Assembly (NCBI GenBank): GCA_900751815.1
Contig: CAADST010000030.1
Coordinates: forward strand, 1 to 8,121
DNA length: 8,121 nucleotides
From: Bacilli bacterium
GTDB lineage: Bacteria > Bacillota_I > Bacilli_A > RF39 > UBA660
Direction: 5' to 3'
Below the pieces are notes generated by a model. That model did not search any database. It was not told where the DNA came from and was given only the letters and a program-made list of their open reading frames with translations. Shown here in pieces: positions 7,100-8,121 of this stretch. The first letter of the stretch is position 1. Each line of letters opens with the position of its first letter. The translations under genes were made by a program, and so were the position numbers.

Positions 7100-7962
7100 T
7101 ATCTAGCACCTTTTCTATTATTATTTGTTTGTTCTAAATTTATTAATACAGCATCATTTTCTTCTAAATTTAGTACATCTAACTCATTTCTTATAAATAT
7201 ATAAATAGCATAGGTTTCTTTATATTCATCTTTAATTTGTTGTAATAATTCAATATCAAAATAATATTCTTTATTTTTTAATACTTCAATTAAATTATAT
7301 ATTTTATCTTGATAATAAAGTAGTAATCTTTTATAAATATAAATTTGTTCTTCTTTTTTATATTTAGATAAATCAAGTGTTGTAATATTAGTACTATCTA
7401 ATTCATTTATTATTTTAGTTATTTCTTCATCTAATGATTCATCGGTATTCATAATTACATCAATTTCTTCAAAACCACTATTTAACATATTTAACACTAA
7501 AAACAAATCTTCACTAAATATAGCCTTTTCTTCATTAACTAAAACATGACCATTACGGACATTTATTAATTCCATAATTTTAATTAAATCAGCATCTTTA
7601 ACTTTCTCTTCTATTAGTTTTTCTTTTATTGCATTTATCATATCAGGAGTAATTATCTGACGATATTTAATTGCATTATAAATACTTAAAGACATACTAT
7701 ATTTTTTATTAATTAACTCTAATCTTTTTTCTAAAGTAAATAAATCATTTTTTAAAATACCATGTAATACATCAATGTTTTTGTTGTTACTTATATGATA
7801 TTTCTCATATATCAAATCTTTAACTATTTGAGATACTTTTTTGTTTTCTAAATCACTTAGTGCTCTTTTATATAACTCAATTTGTTTATTTAAATAACTT
7901 ATTTCTTTTTTATAATAGGATATATCATTATAAAATAAATTTTGAACATCAATTAAATGCAT
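7099..7962 (-). CDS. Uncharacterised helical, coiled-coil-rich cytosolic protein (287 aa)
   Basis: I do not recognise a family. The start is secure: the ATG follows a near-perfect AAGGAGG (7973-7967), which overlaps the rlmH stop codon. The product is rich in Lys, Glu, Leu, Ile and Tyr, contains no cysteine, and has no signal peptide or membrane segment. Heptad-like helical stretches appear near 12-42, 66-87 and 217-265. A middle part (about 120-195) is more acidic, including NTDESLDEEITKIINELDS (172-190). The C-terminus is polar and ends NNNRKGAR; its last codons also supply the SD of the MYG1-family gene, and its TAA overlaps that ATG. Tight coupling on both sides indicates a real gene co-expressed with rlmH, the MYG1-family gene and ung. 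The role is unknown; a structural or adaptor protein is one possibility. Confidence 0.75.
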   Translation of the reverse strand: MHLIDVQNLFYNDISYYKKEISYLNKQIELYKRALSDLENKKVSQIVKDLIYEKYHISNNKNIDVLHGILKNDLFTLEKRLELINKKYSMSLSIYNAIKYRQIITPDMINAIKEKLIEEKVKDADLIKIMELINVRNGHVLVNEEKAIFSEDLFLVLNMLNSGFEEIDVIMNTDESLDEEITKIINELDSTNITTLDLSKYKKEEQIYIYKRLLLYYQDKIYNLIEVLKNKEYYFDIELLQQIKDEYKETYAIYIFIRNELDVLNLEENDAVLINLEQTNNNRKGAR

Positions 7963-7971
7963 ATTTCCTCC

Positions 7972-8121
7972 TTATTTATGATAAGCTTCATTATTTAATA
8001 TTTTAAAACTGCGATAGATTTGTTCAAGTAATATCCCCCGGAATAATCCATGGGGAAATGTAAGATGAGAAAAACTAATTATTTGCTGACACTTACTTTT
8101 AATTTCATCATTTAAGCCAAG
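7972..8121 (-). CDS. rlmH: 23S rRNA (pseudouridine-1915-N3)-methyltransferase RlmH, C-terminal end
   Basis: The last 49 codons and the TAA stop (7974-7972) are inside the window; the 5' part lies beyond its right edge. The visible peptide carries the RlmH C-terminal signature: LGLNDEIK at the edge (part of the SAM-binding GxxGL loop region), ISFSHLTFPHGLFRGILLEQ and IYRSFKILNNEAYHK ending at the terminus. RlmH is a small SPOUT-class enzyme that uses SAM to methylate pseudouridine 1915 in helix 69 of 23S rRNA in the 70S ribosome. The conserved C-terminal YHK is intact. The stop codon overlaps the SD of the next gene, so the downstream genes are likely read from the same transcript. Confidence 0.93.
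   Translation of the reverse strand, partial: LGLNDEIKSKCQQIISFSHLTFPHGLFRGILLEQIYRSFKILNNEAYHK

Noticed and set aside
1..8121. Mobile element, phage, toxin-antitoxin or CRISPR content
   Set aside because: No transposase, integrase, terminal repeats, spaced direct repeats or small paired toxin-like genes were seen. Base use is uniform across the window.

Overview
The window is strongly AT-rich, with Asn/Lys/Ile-rich proteins, purine-rich Shine-Dalgarno (SD) sites and very tight gene packing. This suggests a low-GC member of the Firmicutes/Bacillota, probably a host-associated, small-genome Bacilli or Erysipelotrichia-like lineage (inference). TGA acts as a stop: murJ ends in tandem TGA TGA, and tryptophan is encoded by TGG. 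The standard bacterial code therefore fits better than the Mycoplasma code. Cell-wall genes show that the organism makes peptidoglycan.

Left block (1-4929, minus strand, read from 4929 towards 1): a good sigma-A type promoter precedes murJ, a YtgP/SpoVB-type lipid II flippase. Three consecutive FemABX-family genes follow (408 aa, 399 aa, and a third cut by the window edge). All junctions overlap or nearly touch. FemABX enzymes add amino acids from aminoacyl-tRNA to the stem peptide of the lipid-linked wall precursor, and MurJ then flips the finished precursor. The block thus reads as an operon for making and exporting a branched lipid II.

Middle (4878-5605): a 191-bp intergenic region carries the murJ promoter and an imperfect 12-bp dyad. 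It separates murJ from a divergent plus-strand gene for a small membrane-anchored LemA-family protein. That gene converges on the right block, and a single symmetrical hairpin (5602-5634) containing both stop codons serves as a bidirectional terminator.

Right block (5631-8121, minus strand, read from 8121 down): the 3' end of rlmH (23S rRNA methyltransferase), an unrecognised 287-aa helical protein, a MYG1-family DHH-type hydrolase/nuclease, and ung (uracil-DNA glycosylase). The last two junctions are TAATG overlaps, and the first has its SD on the upstream stop codon. This looks like an operon of nucleic-acid maintenance genes with one uncharacterised member.

No RNA gene, mobile element, CRISPR array or long repeat was seen. 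There is no gene-free stretch above 300 bases. The most interesting points are the triple FemABX set coupled to murJ and the unknown protein coupled to MYG1 and ung.
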